Assembly (NCBI RefSeq): GCF_020423045.1
Contig: NZ_CP081943.1
Coordinates: 372,001 to 436,000 of the forward strand
From: Pseudomonas sp. MM213
GTDB taxonomy: Bacteria > Pseudomonadota > Gammaproteobacteria > Pseudomonadales > Pseudomonadaceae
Direction of reading: 5' to 3'
Length of the DNA: 64,000 nt
Below the pieces are notes generated by a model, which was not told where the DNA came from, did no database searches, and was given only the letters and a program-made list of their open reading frames with translations. Shown here piece by piece: positions 16,706 to 25,179 of this stretch (positions within the stretch are counted from its first letter, which is position 1; every line of letters starts with the position of its first letter). The position numbers were made by a program, and so were the translations under genes.

Positions 16706-16728
16706 GCCCCCGCCTTTGGGGGGGCGGT
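16706..16728 (+). terminator. Candidate terminator of the mnxG operon
   Basis: A very GC-rich stem, CGCCCCC pairing with GGGGGCG around CTTTG, lies about 50 bp after the parvulin stop. The downstream bases are only moderately T-rich (GTGTATTTGGG), so intrinsic termination is uncertain. Confidence 0.4.
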
Positions 16729-16797
16729 GTATTTGGGCGGAAAGGCTTTTTTATGAAAATCAAACACATGCAGTGGTGAAACACCCGGCACCCAGCC

Positions 16798-16812
16798 TGG
16801 CATGAAGTGTGC
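16798..16812 (+). promoter_or_regulatory. Possible sigma54 promoter of the secretion-curli operon
   Basis: TGGCATGAAGTGTGC has a good -24 half (TGGCATG) and the right spacing, but the -12 element is GTGC rather than TTGC. It is about 70 bp before the TTG start at 16881. Confidence 0.35.
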
Positions 16813-16880
16813 GTTAGCCTCGGTAAGGCGAGCACTCTGCCAGGTTCGGAACTCGGGCCTGCGGTTTCAAGGAGTCCACC

Positions 16881-17414
16881 TTGTTAAACAAAGTACTGGT
16901 TGTCGATGACGAACAGCTTCTTGCACAAAACCTCAAGGATTACCTTGAGGCGCAAGCACTGGACGTCCGGGTTGCACATGACGGTGCGGCGGCTATCGGC
17001 GAAGCCGAGCAGTTTGCACCCGATGTGATGGTGTTCGATTACCGCTTGCCCGATATGGAAGGCTTTGAGGTGCTCGATGCCATCCGCCGGAACAGGAACT
17101 GTCATTTTGTGCTGATTACCGGGCACCCGACCGCTGAAGTCTGTGAGCGGGCCCGGCAGGTGGGAGTCAGCCATATCCTGTTCAAACCGTTTCCAATGGC
17201 GGAACTGGCCCGTGCAGTCTGTGACCTTCTGGGGATGGAGCGCGAACCCAAAGCAGGCGCGCGCACATCCGAGGGGTTTGTCGAACGACGCCAGAGCAGG
17301 ACCGAGAGTTTCCCGCTGCAGTTGTACGACGGCAGTTGGGTGCTGGCGGATCGTCGACGCAATCCCTCGACGTCCAAGGCACCAGACGACGAACAATTGC
17401 TCACCGGGGAGTAG
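16881..17414 (+). CDS. Response regulator receiver protein without a DNA-binding domain
   Basis: A 177-residue protein: a CheY-like receiver (1-120) with DD at 9-10, phospho-acceptor Asp53 in DVMVFDYRLPDMEG, the conserved T in LITGH and K in LFKPFP, then a 55-residue tail with no recognisable output domain. It starts at a TTG with AAGGAG upstream. It heads the secretion operon and may act by protein contact, for example on the GspE ATPase, or as a phosphate sink for the MnxS kinases; both are inference. Its receiver resembles that of MnxR (LLVEDDE.. versus VLVVDDE.. and the same LAxNLxxYLE helix). Confidence 0.85.
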   Translation: MLNKVLVVDDEQLLAQNLKDYLEAQALDVRVAHDGAAAIGEAEQFAPDVMVFDYRLPDMEGFEVLDAIRRNRNCHFVLITGHPTAEVCERARQVGVSHILFKPFPMAELARAVCDLLGMEREPKAGARTSEGFVERRQSRTESFPLQLYDGSWVLADRRRNPSTSKAPDDEQLLTGE

Positions 17415-17498
17415 TGGCGCGACCAGCCGTTGCGGTAACCGCCGTAATTGCTCGCCGCGTCGACAGGGCTCAAAGCCCCCGGCGTTGGAGAGCAAGCC

Positions 17499-19205
17499 AT
17501 GGACCGTCTATCCCTTGCCGTCGAACCGGCGCAGTTGGAATCCGTACCGTCGCGCTTTTCCAGTGAGCAATTGGCCCAGGCCCGATCACTGGCCGCCAGT
17601 TCCGGCGAGCGGATGCTCGAAGCCCTCGGGGTGTTGTGCGAACTGGCCCCCATGCCCTTCATCCAGTGCCTCGGCGCCACCCTGCATTATCCGGTGCTCG
17701 ACACCGACAACCTGTTCAAGTCCACTCCCGTATTCGACAGGGTCACCCTGGCCCAATGCCTCAAGCGCGAATTCATCCTGCTGCGTCACGACGAGGAGAT
17801 CATCGGCGTGTTCGCCGATCCGTTCGACACGTCGCGCCTGGCCTGGATCGATGACTGCCTGCACGGCGCGCCGCTGTACCTGGTGCATGCCGACGACCTG
17901 AAAGCCTATCTGGCACGTCACGAAGAGAGCTTCCATGCGGTGGAATCGCTCAACGCCCAGGCCGATGCCAACATCGAAACCGACACCCTGCAAAGCCTGT
18001 CTCTGACCAGCATCAGCGAAGACGCCAGCGTCGTCGTCAAACTGGTCAACTCGACCCTGTACGACGCCTTGAAAATGCACGCCAGCGATATCCATTTGGG
18101 CACCACCGGCAGCGGCCTGGTGATCAAGTACCGCATCGACGGCGTGCTCAACAACATCAGCAAGATCCAGGGCAGCGAGTTCGCCGAGCAGGTGATTTCC
18201 AGGGTCAAGGTCATGGCCGAACTGGACATCGGCGAGAAGCGCGTGCCTCAGGACGGTCGCTTCAAGATCGGCATCAGTGGCCGGCAGATCGACTTCCGGG
18301 TCTCGATCATGCCGAGCATCTTCGGTGAGGACGCGGTGCTGCGGGTGCTCGACAAACAGGACCTGGCGGACAAGGTCTGCGGTGTGCAGTTGCAGGCCCT
18401 GGGCTTTGAAGACGAAACCTTGCGTCAACTGCGCAGGCTGGCCGCCGAACCCTACGGCATGGTGCTGGTGACCGGCCCCACCGGCAGCGGCAAGACCACC
18501 ACGCTGTACGCGATGATCACCGAGATCAACCACGGCGTGGACAAGATCATCACCATTGAAGACCCGGTGGAATATCAGTTGCCGGGCGTGCTGCAAATCC
18601 CTGTGAATGAAAAGAAAGGCCTGACCTTCGCTCGTGGCTTGCGCTCGATCCTGCGTCATGACCCGGACAAGATCATGGTCGGTGAAATCCGTGACCCCGA
18701 CACCGCGCAAATCGCCGTGCAATCGGCGCTCACCGGCCACCTGGTGTTCACCACGATCCACGCCAACAACGTGTTCGATGTCATCGGCCGGTTCACCCAG
18801 ATGGAAATCGATCCCTACAGCCTCGTCTCGGCGCTCAATGCCGTGCTGGCGCAGCGCTTGATCCGCCTGGTCTGCACCAGTTGCAGCGCGCCGTGCACCC
18901 CGACCGATGACGAACTGCTCGCTTCGGGTCTCGACCCCCACAACGTCGATCACTTCCACTTCGTTCACGGCAAGGGCTGCGGGCATTGCCGGGGCACCGG
19001 TTATCGCGGGCGCACGGCGATCGCCGAGCTGCTGCACCTGGACGACGAGCTGCGGCAGATGATCGTCGAGCGCCAACCGATTTCGAAAATCAAAACCCAT
19101 GCGTGCAAACGAGGCTTGCGCTTGCTGCGCGAGTCGGCGCTGGAACTGGTTCAGGAAGGGCGCACCACGCTCGAGGAGATCAATCGTGTCACTTTTGTCT
19201 CGTGA
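17499..19205 (+). CDS. gspE: Secretion/pilus assembly ATPase (GspE/PilB family)
   Basis: A 568-residue ATPase with an N-terminal MshEN-like region (1-170), a GspE_N2-like region and the core ATPase. Walker A is GPTGSGKTTT (near residue 325), the Asp box is IITIEDPVEYQ, Walker B is DKIMVGEIRD, and the His box is HLVFTTIHANN. A zinc-binding CxxC...CxxC element (CTSCSAPC near 458 and CGHCRGTG near 493) is typical of GspE and PilB. The ATG at 17499 is preceded by GGAG. It powers pseudopilus polymerisation at the inner membrane. Its 3' end overlaps the next gene by 20 bases. Confidence 0.92.
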   Translation: MDRLSLAVEPAQLESVPSRFSSEQLAQARSLAASSGERMLEALGVLCELAPMPFIQCLGATLHYPVLDTDNLFKSTPVFDRVTLAQCLKREFILLRHDEEIIGVFADPFDTSRLAWIDDCLHGAPLYLVHADDLKAYLARHEESFHAVESLNAQADANIETDTLQSLSLTSISEDASVVVKLVNSTLYDALKMHASDIHLGTTGSGLVIKYRIDGVLNNISKIQGSEFAEQVISRVKVMAELDIGEKRVPQDGRFKIGISGRQIDFRVSIMPSIFGEDAVLRVLDKQDLADKVCGVQLQALGFEDETLRQLRRLAAEPYGMVLVTGPTGSGKTTTLYAMITEINHGVDKIITIEDPVEYQLPGVLQIPVNEKKGLTFARGLRSILRHDPDKIMVGEIRDPDTAQIAVQSALTGHLVFTTIHANNVFDVIGRFTQMEIDPYSLVSALNAVLAQRLIRLVCTSCSAPCTPTDDELLASGLDPHNVDHFHFVHGKGCGHCRGTGYRGRTAIAELLHLDDELRQMIVERQPISKIKTHACKRGLRLLRESALELVQEGRTTLEEINRVTFVS

Positions 19206-19989
19206 TCGTTTTATCGCCGTGCTCGGCGCCAGTGGGGTCGGCCTCGGCCAGCGCCGTGGCAGCGAAACCCTGTGGCTGGGCAGCGTCGGTTTTATCGACG
19301 AAGGCTTCCACGCCTGGGCGGTGGCGCTGGACACCCTCGATCATCTGCTGGCCGATCACACCCACGCCGGTGCCGATTTGAGCGTGGTGATTTCCGGGCA
19401 CTTCAGCCGTTTCTGCCTGGTGCCCTGGAGCGAACAGATCAGCAGCCCGGACGAATTGCTCGGGTTTGCCCGGCTGTGCTTCGAAGACCTTTATGGTGTG
19501 CCGACGCAACCCTGGAGCCTGGTGCTCTCGCCGGAACCGGCCGGCTACGACCGGGTCGCCAGCGCACTGCCACAGGATTTGCTGACGCGTCTGCGCACCC
19601 TGGTCAGCGCCCGGGGCCTGCGCCTGCGTTCGGTGCAGCCGTACCTGATGACGGCGTTCAACCACTTCGATAAAAGCCTCGATACCGGCGACTTCCTGTT
19701 CGTGGTCGCCGAACCGGTACGCAGCGTATTGCTGCTGGCCCGGGAAGGCCGCTGGGCCTCGGTGCGTTCGGTGGGCACCGGCGACAGCGACGCCGCACTG
19801 ACCGCGTTGATCGGTCGCGAAAGCCAATTGCAGGCCTCCACCAGCGAGCGGCCACTGAACGTTTATCTGCATGCGCCCGCGCGTATCGATGTGCAACCCG
19901 ACATTCCCGGCGTGCACTTGCGCACCCTTCAAGAAGACCGGACAACCGTACGCGATGGCTTGTACGTCATGTCCCGGGCGGTGGCCTGA
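19186..19989 (+). CDS. PilM/GspL-like assembly protein
   Basis: A 267-residue protein starting at a GTG at 19186 with GAGGAG upstream, inside the end of gspE. It has an actin-like fold signature as in PilM/MshI and the cytoplasmic half of GspL (VSLLSRDRFIAVLG, then VVISGHFSRFCLVPW and LRLRSVQPYLM). It has no clear membrane helix, so it resembles PilM rather than full GspL. With the next three genes it reproduces the PilM-N-O-P order of type IV pili and MSHA systems, forming the inner-membrane alignment complex. Confidence 0.65.
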   Translation: MSLLSRDRFIAVLGASGVGLGQRRGSETLWLGSVGFIDEGFHAWAVALDTLDHLLADHTHAGADLSVVISGHFSRFCLVPWSEQISSPDELLGFARLCFEDLYGVPTQPWSLVLSPEPAGYDRVASALPQDLLTRLRTLVSARGLRLRSVQPYLMTAFNHFDKSLDTGDFLFVVAEPVRSVLLLAREGRWASVRSVGTGDSDAALTALIGRESQLQASTSERPLNVYLHAPARIDVQPDIPGVHLRTLQEDRTTVRDGLYVMSRAVA

Positions 19990-19990
19990 C

Positions 19991-20536
19991 ATGCGCGCCC
20001 TGATGCTCGACTTTCAGCCGCGCCGCCGCTCGGGCCCACTGGGCTGGAGCCTGCTGGCCGTGGGCGTGGTGTTGAGCCTGATTTGCGTGCTGGTTCAGCA
20101 ACACCTCAGTGATCAGACCGCGCAACAACAGGGCCATCTGCAAACCGCCCAGCGCGTCCTCACCGGCGACGACGGTGGCACGGTCAGCCTGAGCCCAGCG
20201 CAAATCCGCGAGCAGGCACAAAACCTCGCCGAGATGCGCAAGGTCTCGCAGCAACTGCGCCGGCCGTGGGAGCGCCTGTTCGCCATGCTCGAAGCCATGC
20301 CCCGGGGCGATATCGCCTTGCTGACCCTGACCCCCGATGCGCGCAAAGGCCAGGTGCGGATCAGCGCCGAGGCGAAAGACCTCGACGCCATGCTCGACTT
20401 CCACCGCAACCTCGAGGCCAGCGACGAGCTGTCCGATGTGTCGCTGCTGAGCCACGAAATCGTGGCCAACGTGCCCGAGCACCCGGTGCAATTCAACCTG
20501 TCGGCTACCTGGGAGATTGGCGATGCAAATCCCTAG
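19991..20536 (+). CDS. PilN-like inner-membrane assembly protein
   Basis: 181 residues: a short cytoplasmic N-terminus (MRALMLDFQPRRR), a single membrane helix (about 18-37), a coiled-coil stretch and a small ferredoxin-like periplasmic domain. The N-terminal LDFxPRRR motif resembles the PilM-binding motif of PilN. The ATG at 19991 comes one base after the previous stop. Identification rests on topology and gene order more than on strong motifs. Confidence 0.65.
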   Translation: MRALMLDFQPRRRSGPLGWSLLAVGVVLSLICVLVQQHLSDQTAQQQGHLQTAQRVLTGDDGGTVSLSPAQIREQAQNLAEMRKVSQQLRRPWERLFAMLEAMPRGDIALLTLTPDARKGQVRISAEAKDLDAMLDFHRNLEASDELSDVSLLSHEIVANVPEHPVQFNLSATWEIGDANP

Positions 20537-21071
20537 ACTGATCGTCCACGAATACCTGCAAGGCCTGGGCATTCCCGGTCTGGCAGGGATGGCGCTGCTG
20601 GCGTTGGCATCGGTCTATGGCCTGGCGGGCTTGATGCCGGACTGGCAGTCGCTGCAACAGCTCAGCCAACAGACCCGCGAAGCCGGTGAATACCTGGCCA
20701 GGGTTGAAGACGGCAGCGTCGCCGCGCCGGTGGTGCCACAACGTCAGCTCGACGACTTCCGCAGCAAGCTGCCTTCGCAGCCGCAAGCCACGGTGGCGAT
20801 CGACAAGATCTACGCGTTGGCGGCCCAGGAACACATCACCCTGGCACGCGGTGAATATGCCCTGGGCATCGACCCCAAGACCCATCTGGCGCGCTATCAG
20901 ATTCTGCTGCCGGTGCGTGGCAGCTACCCGCAACTGCGGCGCTTCCTGCATGCCTTGCTCGGTCAGTTGCCGGCGGTGGTGGTGGAGGACGTGGAGTTCC
21001 AGCGTAAAAAGATCGCCGACACCGACCTGACCGGGCGGATCCGCATGACCCTCTACCTGTCGAGGTCATGA
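20523..21071 (+). CDS. PilO/GspM-like inner-membrane assembly protein
   Basis: 182 residues with one N-terminal membrane helix (about 18-38), a coiled coil (SLQQLSQQTREAGEYLARVE) and a ferredoxin-like periplasmic domain ending in VEDVEFQRKKI...RIRMTLYL, the usual PilO/GspM architecture. The ATG at 20523 has GGGAG upstream and overlaps the PilN-like gene by 14 bases. Confidence 0.65.
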   Translation: MQIPRLIVHEYLQGLGIPGLAGMALLALASVYGLAGLMPDWQSLQQLSQQTREAGEYLARVEDGSVAAPVVPQRQLDDFRSKLPSQPQATVAIDKIYALAAQEHITLARGEYALGIDPKTHLARYQILLPVRGSYPQLRRFLHALLGQLPAVVVEDVEFQRKKIADTDLTGRIRMTLYLSRS

Positions 21072-21589
21072 TGAATACCAAACGCGTAGCGGGGTGGGTG
21101 GGGTTCTTCGGCGTAGCGGCGGGGCTGGCCTGGTTGCCTGATTACTGGATGTCGGCGGACGACGGCGAGGCGGCCGTCACCGTCGTGGCCACGGCGGCCA
21201 ACAGCAAAACCCGCGGTGCTCTACCTGCCGCGCCAGCCACCGGCAAAACCGCTGTGATCAAGGACTTGAGCCCGGCGGGCGACCTGTTCGCCGCCCGCAG
21301 CTGGAAGGCTGAACCGACGCTCGCCAGCGTCACCGAACAACCCGTCAACGTGACCCCGGTGGTGACCGTCCCCAGTGCACCGCCAATGCCTTTCCAGTTT
21401 ATCGGGCGCATGGATGATCGTTCAGACCAGCAAGTGTTTCTGCTGAGCGGAGAAAAAATATACGTCGTACGCAAAGGGGATGTGATCGACGAAACCTGGC
21501 GGATCGTGGGCATTTCCGATGTGGAACTGAGCTTCGTCTACCTGCCTTTGCATTTGTCCCAGACCTTGTCTATGGGGAGCACGCCATGA
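21068..21589 (+). CDS. PilP/GspC-like periplasmic linker protein
   Basis: 173 residues: a single N-terminal membrane helix (about 8-25), a flexible Ala/Pro/Thr-rich region (30-110), and a small beta domain (PMPFQFIGRMDD, QQVFLLSGEKIYVVRKGDVI, WRIVGISDVELSFVYLPL) typical of the HR domain of GspC/PilP that contacts the secretin. It overlaps its neighbours by four bases on both sides. Confidence 0.7.
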   Translation: MMNTKRVAGWVGFFGVAAGLAWLPDYWMSADDGEAAVTVVATAANSKTRGALPAAPATGKTAVIKDLSPAGDLFAARSWKAEPTLASVTEQPVNVTPVVTVPSAPPMPFQFIGRMDDRSDQQVFLLSGEKIYVVRKGDVIDETWRIVGISDVELSFVYLPLHLSQTLSMGSTP

Positions 21590-23424
21590 ATAGATCCCGT
21601 TTGCTGATGAGCTTTTGCTGTGCGTGTGCCGGGCTGGTGGCGTGCAGTTCTGCCCAGGTCGCCAACAAGGAAGCGTCCGAGCTGATCGAGCAGGGACAAT
21701 ACGAGGCCGGCCTGGCGCGTATTGAAGAAGGGCTGCGGGAAAACCCTCGTAATACCGAACTGCACCTGGCCCGCAACTCCGCCCACGCCAAGGCGATTAC
21801 CGCGCTGCTGACCGAGGCTGACACCGACCGTTCGCACCGGGACTTCGCCGCCGCGCGCGTCAGCTACAACCGGGTGCTGACCATCGAGCCGAACAACCGG
21901 CGTGCCCAGGATGCAATGCGCCAGCTCGACTACATGCGCAGCCTCGATGAAAAACTCGAGCTGGCCCGTGGCGACTTGCGTCGCGGCGACATCTACGGGG
22001 CCGACCGTCAGGTCAAACAGATTCTCGAACTGGACCCGAAAAATGAAGGCGCCCTGGAACTGCAAAGCAACATCCGTCTGGTCCAGAGCCGCAACGTCAT
22101 CCAGTACCCACAACTGCGCACACGCCTGGAACGGCCCGTGACCCTGGAGTTTCGCGACGCCAACCTGAAAACCATTTTCGAGGTGCTGTCCCAGGTCGCC
22201 GGGTTGAACTTCATCTTCGACAAGGACCTGCGCCCGGACATGAAAGCCACGATCTTCGTGCGTGACGTGCGCATCGAAGACGCCGTGGAACTGCTGCTGC
22301 AACAGAACCAGTTGCATCAGAAAGTGGTGAACGAAAACACCTTGCTGATCTACCCGGACTCACCGCAAAAGCTCAAGGATTACCAGGAGCTGGTGATGCG
22401 CACCTTCTACCTGACCAGCATCGATGCCAACACCGCGCTGAACATGATCAAAACCATGCTCAAGACCCGCGACGTGTTTGTCGATGAGCGCCTCAACACC
22501 CTGACCATGCGCGACTCCGAAGACGCGATCCGCATGGCGGAAAAACTCCTGCAATCGCAAGACCAGTCCAACCCCGAAGTGGTGCTGGAAGTGGAGGTGA
22601 TGGAGGTTGCCACCCAACGGATTCTCGACCTCGGCCTGCAATGGCCGAACACCTTTGGCGTGGTCAACGGCGACGGTTCGCCGGTGCAGATTCTCGATCA
22701 ATTGAAAGGCATCGACTCCAGCCGGATCACCATCTCGCCTTCGCCGCAAGCCAAGATCAATGCCCAGGACAACGACATCAACACCCTGGCCAGCCCGGTG
22801 ATTCGTGTCAGCAACCGCGAGCAGGCGCGCATCCACATTGGTCAGCGCGTGCCGATCATCAGCGCCACGTCGGTGCCGTCGACCCAAGGCCCGGTGATCA
22901 CCGAAAGCGTCACCTACCTGGACGTCGGTCTGAAGCTGGAAGTGCAGCCGACCGTGCACCTGAACAACGAAGTGGCGATCAAGATCGCGCTGGAAGTGAG
23001 TAACGCCACGCCACTGGAACCGACCCGCCAGGGCACGATTCCGGTGCAGGTCGATACCCGTAACGCCCAGACCACCCTGCGCCTGCATGACGGCGAAACC
23101 CAGATTCTTGCCGGCCTGATGCGCAACGACCATGGCGCCACCGGCAACAAGATCCCGGGGCTTGGCGACATTCCTGGCCTGGGCCGGTTGTTCGGCAGCA
23201 ACAAGGACAACGTCAGCAAATCGGAACTGGTGCTGTCGATCACGCCACGGATCGTGCGCAACCTGCCGTACCAGAGCCCGTCGGACATGGAATTCCCGAC
23301 CGGGACCGAAACCAGCATGCGCATTCAGGCGCCGGACCGGCAGATGGAACCGCCCATTCAGAACGAGCACATCGATCGGCCGGTGGCGGCTTCAACCACT
23401 CAAGTGTTTATCGAGAAGCCTTGA
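21586..23424 (+). CDS. gspD: Outer-membrane secretin with an N-terminal TPR region (GspD/MshL-like)
   Basis: 612 residues, with a lipoprotein signal peptide (lipobox LVAC, Cys20). Residues about 27-160 contain tetratricopeptide-like repeats (EQGQYEAGLARIEEGLRENP, ARVSYNRVLTIEPNNRRAQ). Residues 180-350 contain secretin N-domains (VTLEFRDANLKTIFEVLSQ, DVRIEDAVELLL), and about 370-560 the secretin barrel (VPIISATSVPSTQGPVITE, YLDVGLKLEVQP, IPGLGDIPGLGRLFGS, ELVLSITPRIV). It is the outer-membrane gate. The TPR part resembles MshN or pilotin partners fused onto the secretin, which could make the channel self-piloting; that is inference. Confidence 0.9.
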   Translation: MNRSRLLMSFCCACAGLVACSSAQVANKEASELIEQGQYEAGLARIEEGLRENPRNTELHLARNSAHAKAITALLTEADTDRSHRDFAAARVSYNRVLTIEPNNRRAQDAMRQLDYMRSLDEKLELARGDLRRGDIYGADRQVKQILELDPKNEGALELQSNIRLVQSRNVIQYPQLRTRLERPVTLEFRDANLKTIFEVLSQVAGLNFIFDKDLRPDMKATIFVRDVRIEDAVELLLQQNQLHQKVVNENTLLIYPDSPQKLKDYQELVMRTFYLTSIDANTALNMIKTMLKTRDVFVDERLNTLTMRDSEDAIRMAEKLLQSQDQSNPEVVLEVEVMEVATQRILDLGLQWPNTFGVVNGDGSPVQILDQLKGIDSSRITISPSPQAKINAQDNDINTLASPVIRVSNREQARIHIGQRVPIISATSVPSTQGPVITESVTYLDVGLKLEVQPTVHLNNEVAIKIALEVSNATPLEPTRQGTIPVQVDTRNAQTTLRLHDGETQILAGLMRNDHGATGNKIPGLGDIPGLGRLFGSNKDNVSKSELVLSITPRIVRNLPYQSPSDMEFPTGTETSMRIQAPDRQMEPPIQNEHIDRPVAASTTQVFIEKP

Positions 23425-23426
23425 TC

Positions 23427-23900
23427 ATGAGCGCCTCGCAACGCGGTTTTACCCTGATCGAAGTCGTGGTGACGCTGGCCCTGATCGGCTTGCTGGCCGG
23501 CATGGCCGCGCCGCTGACCGAGACCGTGGTGCGCCGGGGCAAAGAGCAGGAACTGCGCACCGCGCTGTACCAGATTCGCGATGCCATCGACGCGTACAAA
23601 CGCGCATTCGACGCCGGTTACATCGAGAAGTCCCTGAACAGCAGCGGCTATCCGCCGAACCTGAAAGTGTTGGTGGAGGGGGTGCGCGATGTGCGCAGCG
23701 CCAAGGGGGCCAAGTTCTATTTTCTGCGGCGCGTGCCCCATGACCCGCTGAAGCCGGTCAAGCGTGACGACGACGGCGGCTGGGGTTTGCGCTCCTATGA
23801 CAGCACGGCTCAAAACCCGCGTGAGGGCCAAGACGTCTTTGACGTTTATTCCCAGGCGCGTGGCAAAGGGCTTAACGGCATCGCCTACCGGGAGTGGTGA
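23427..23900 (+). CDS. Type II secretion-like pseudopilin
   Basis: 157 residues with a very short prepilin leader (MSASQRG) and the cleavage site G/FTLIEVVVTLALIGLLAGM, Glu5 present, then a helical stalk and a globular domain with YPPNLKVLVEGV, RRVPHDPL and GWGLRSYDS, similar to GspG/GspH-class pseudopilins. The ATG at 23427 starts two bases after the secretin stop. It needs a prepilin peptidase from elsewhere in the genome. Confidence 0.82.
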   Translation: MSASQRGFTLIEVVVTLALIGLLAGMAAPLTETVVRRGKEQELRTALYQIRDAIDAYKRAFDAGYIEKSLNSSGYPPNLKVLVEGVRDVRSAKGAKFYFLRRVPHDPLKPVKRDDDGGWGLRSYDSTAQNPREGQDVFDVYSQARGKGLNGIAYREW

Positions 23901-23904
23901 GCTT

Positions 23905-24279
23905 ATGCGTCGGGAAAAGGGGTTTACCCTGCTGGAACTGATGGTGGTCATGGCAATCATCGCAACCCTGATGACCATCGCCTTGCCACGTTATTTCAAC
24001 AGCCTCGAGGCCTCGAAAGAGACCACGCTGCGCCAGAGCCTGTCGGTGATGCGCGAAGCCCTGGATCACTACTACGGCGACACCGGGCGTTATCCCGATT
24101 CCCTTGAGCAACTGGTGGAACAACGCTACCTGCGCAACCCGCCGATGGACCCGATTGCCGAACGCAAGGACCTCTGGGTCATGGTCGCACCACCGGACGG
24201 CGTACCGGGTGGCGTCGCCGATATCAAAAGCGGGGCCACAGGGAGGGCGCGTGATGGCAGCCTCTATTCCGAGTGGTAA
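23905..24279 (+). CDS. GspG-like pseudopilin
   Basis: 124 residues with a leader MRREKG and cleavage site G/FTLLELMVVMAIIATL (Glu5 present), then a short GspG-type domain: YYGDTGRYPDSLEQLVEQRYL, NPPMDP and the ending DGSLYSEW. It lies 4 bp after the previous pseudopilin gene; the next gene begins inside its 3' end. Confidence 0.82.
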   Translation: MRREKGFTLLELMVVMAIIATLMTIALPRYFNSLEASKETTLRQSLSVMREALDHYYGDTGRYPDSLEQLVEQRYLRNPPMDPIAERKDLWVMVAPPDGVPGGVADIKSGATGRARDGSLYSEW

Positions 24280-24793
24280 ACCTTCGAACGAGGGCGGTTT
24301 CACTTACCTGGGCGTGCTGTTCCTGATCATGCTGATGGGCATGGGCCTGGCCACTGCCGGCGAGTTGTGGTCAACCCTCTCGCGCCGTGATCGTGAGCGC
24401 CAGCTGCTCTGGGTCGGTACGCAATACGCCCAGGCGCTGCGCAGCTACTACCGCAGTTCGCCAGGCCTGGCCCAATACCCGAAAACGCTGGAAGACCTGT
24501 TGCAGGACGAGCGTTTTCCCAGCCCAAAACACCATATCCGGCAGCTGTATCCGGACCCGATCGGCGGCGGCGAATGGAGCCTGATGCGCGGTTTCGACGG
24601 CCGCATCACCGGCCTCAACAGCGCCTCCACGGACACGCCGCTCAAGCAGGCGGACTTCCCCTCTCAGTGGTCGGATTTTGCCGGTATGGCGAGTTACAAG
24701 GACTGGCAGTTCGTGGCCGAAAAAGCCTTTCTCGAAGGCACATCGGGACCTGCCAAGGGCCAGTCACAATCGCCCGAAGCGTTGCAGCCATGA
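24254..24793 (+). CDS. Atypical minor pseudopilin-like protein
   Basis: 179 residues beginning with a prepilin-like leader and GGFTYLGVLFLIMLMGMGLA. The residue at position 5 after the cleavage glycine is Gly, not the usual Glu, as seen in tip pseudopilins of the GspK type. A globular part follows (RRDRERQLLWVGTQYAQALRSYY, YPKTLEDLLQDERFP, LYPDPIGGGEW). The ATG at 24254 has GGGAGGG upstream. Its stop overlaps the csgE start (ATGA), tying the secretion genes directly to the curli genes. Confidence 0.72.
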   Translation: MAASIPSGKPSNEGGFTYLGVLFLIMLMGMGLATAGELWSTLSRRDRERQLLWVGTQYAQALRSYYRSSPGLAQYPKTLEDLLQDERFPSPKHHIRQLYPDPIGGGEWSLMRGFDGRITGLNSASTDTPLKQADFPSQWSDFAGMASYKDWQFVAEKAFLEGTSGPAKGQSQSPEALQP

Positions 24794-25179
24794 ACCGATT
24801 CTGCGTGGCCGTGATCCTGATGCTGGCGTCTGCTGCCGCCACGGCCGGCGAAGAGGACGAAATGATGGGGTTCATCGTCGATGACACGATCTCGCACATC
24901 GGTCACGACTTTTACTACTCGTTCAGTGAACGCCTGCGCGCCACCAGCCCGATGGATTTCAACCTGGTGGTACGCGAACGACCTTCGGCGCGGTGGGGCG
25001 CCCTGGTCACTGTGGAATATCAGCAGCGTCTGGTTTACCGGCGTTTTTTGCCGCCGAACACCGTGGAACTCAAGGAAGAGGCCTATGACGCCGCCGACTG
25101 GGTCCGCGGGCAGATCGTCCAGCGCAAGCTGGAAGCCTTGTTGCAGGACACAACGGACCTTGAGAGGGACGAACTATGA
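24790..25179 (+). CDS. csgE: Curli secretion specificity factor CsgE
   Basis: A 129-residue periplasmic protein with a signal peptide cleaved near ATA-GEE (residue 19). It matches CsgE along its length: GFIVDDTISHIGHDFYYSF, MDFNLVVRERPSARWGALVTVEYQ, and VYRRFLPP. In E. coli CsgE caps the CsgG channel and targets curlin for export. Its start overlaps the upstream pseudopilin-like gene and its stop overlaps csgF, both by four bases. Confidence 0.92.
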   Translation: MNRFCVAVILMLASAAATAGEEDEMMGFIVDDTISHIGHDFYYSFSERLRATSPMDFNLVVRERPSARWGALVTVEYQQRLVYRRFLPPNTVELKEEAYDAADWVRGQIVQRKLEALLQDTTDLERDEL

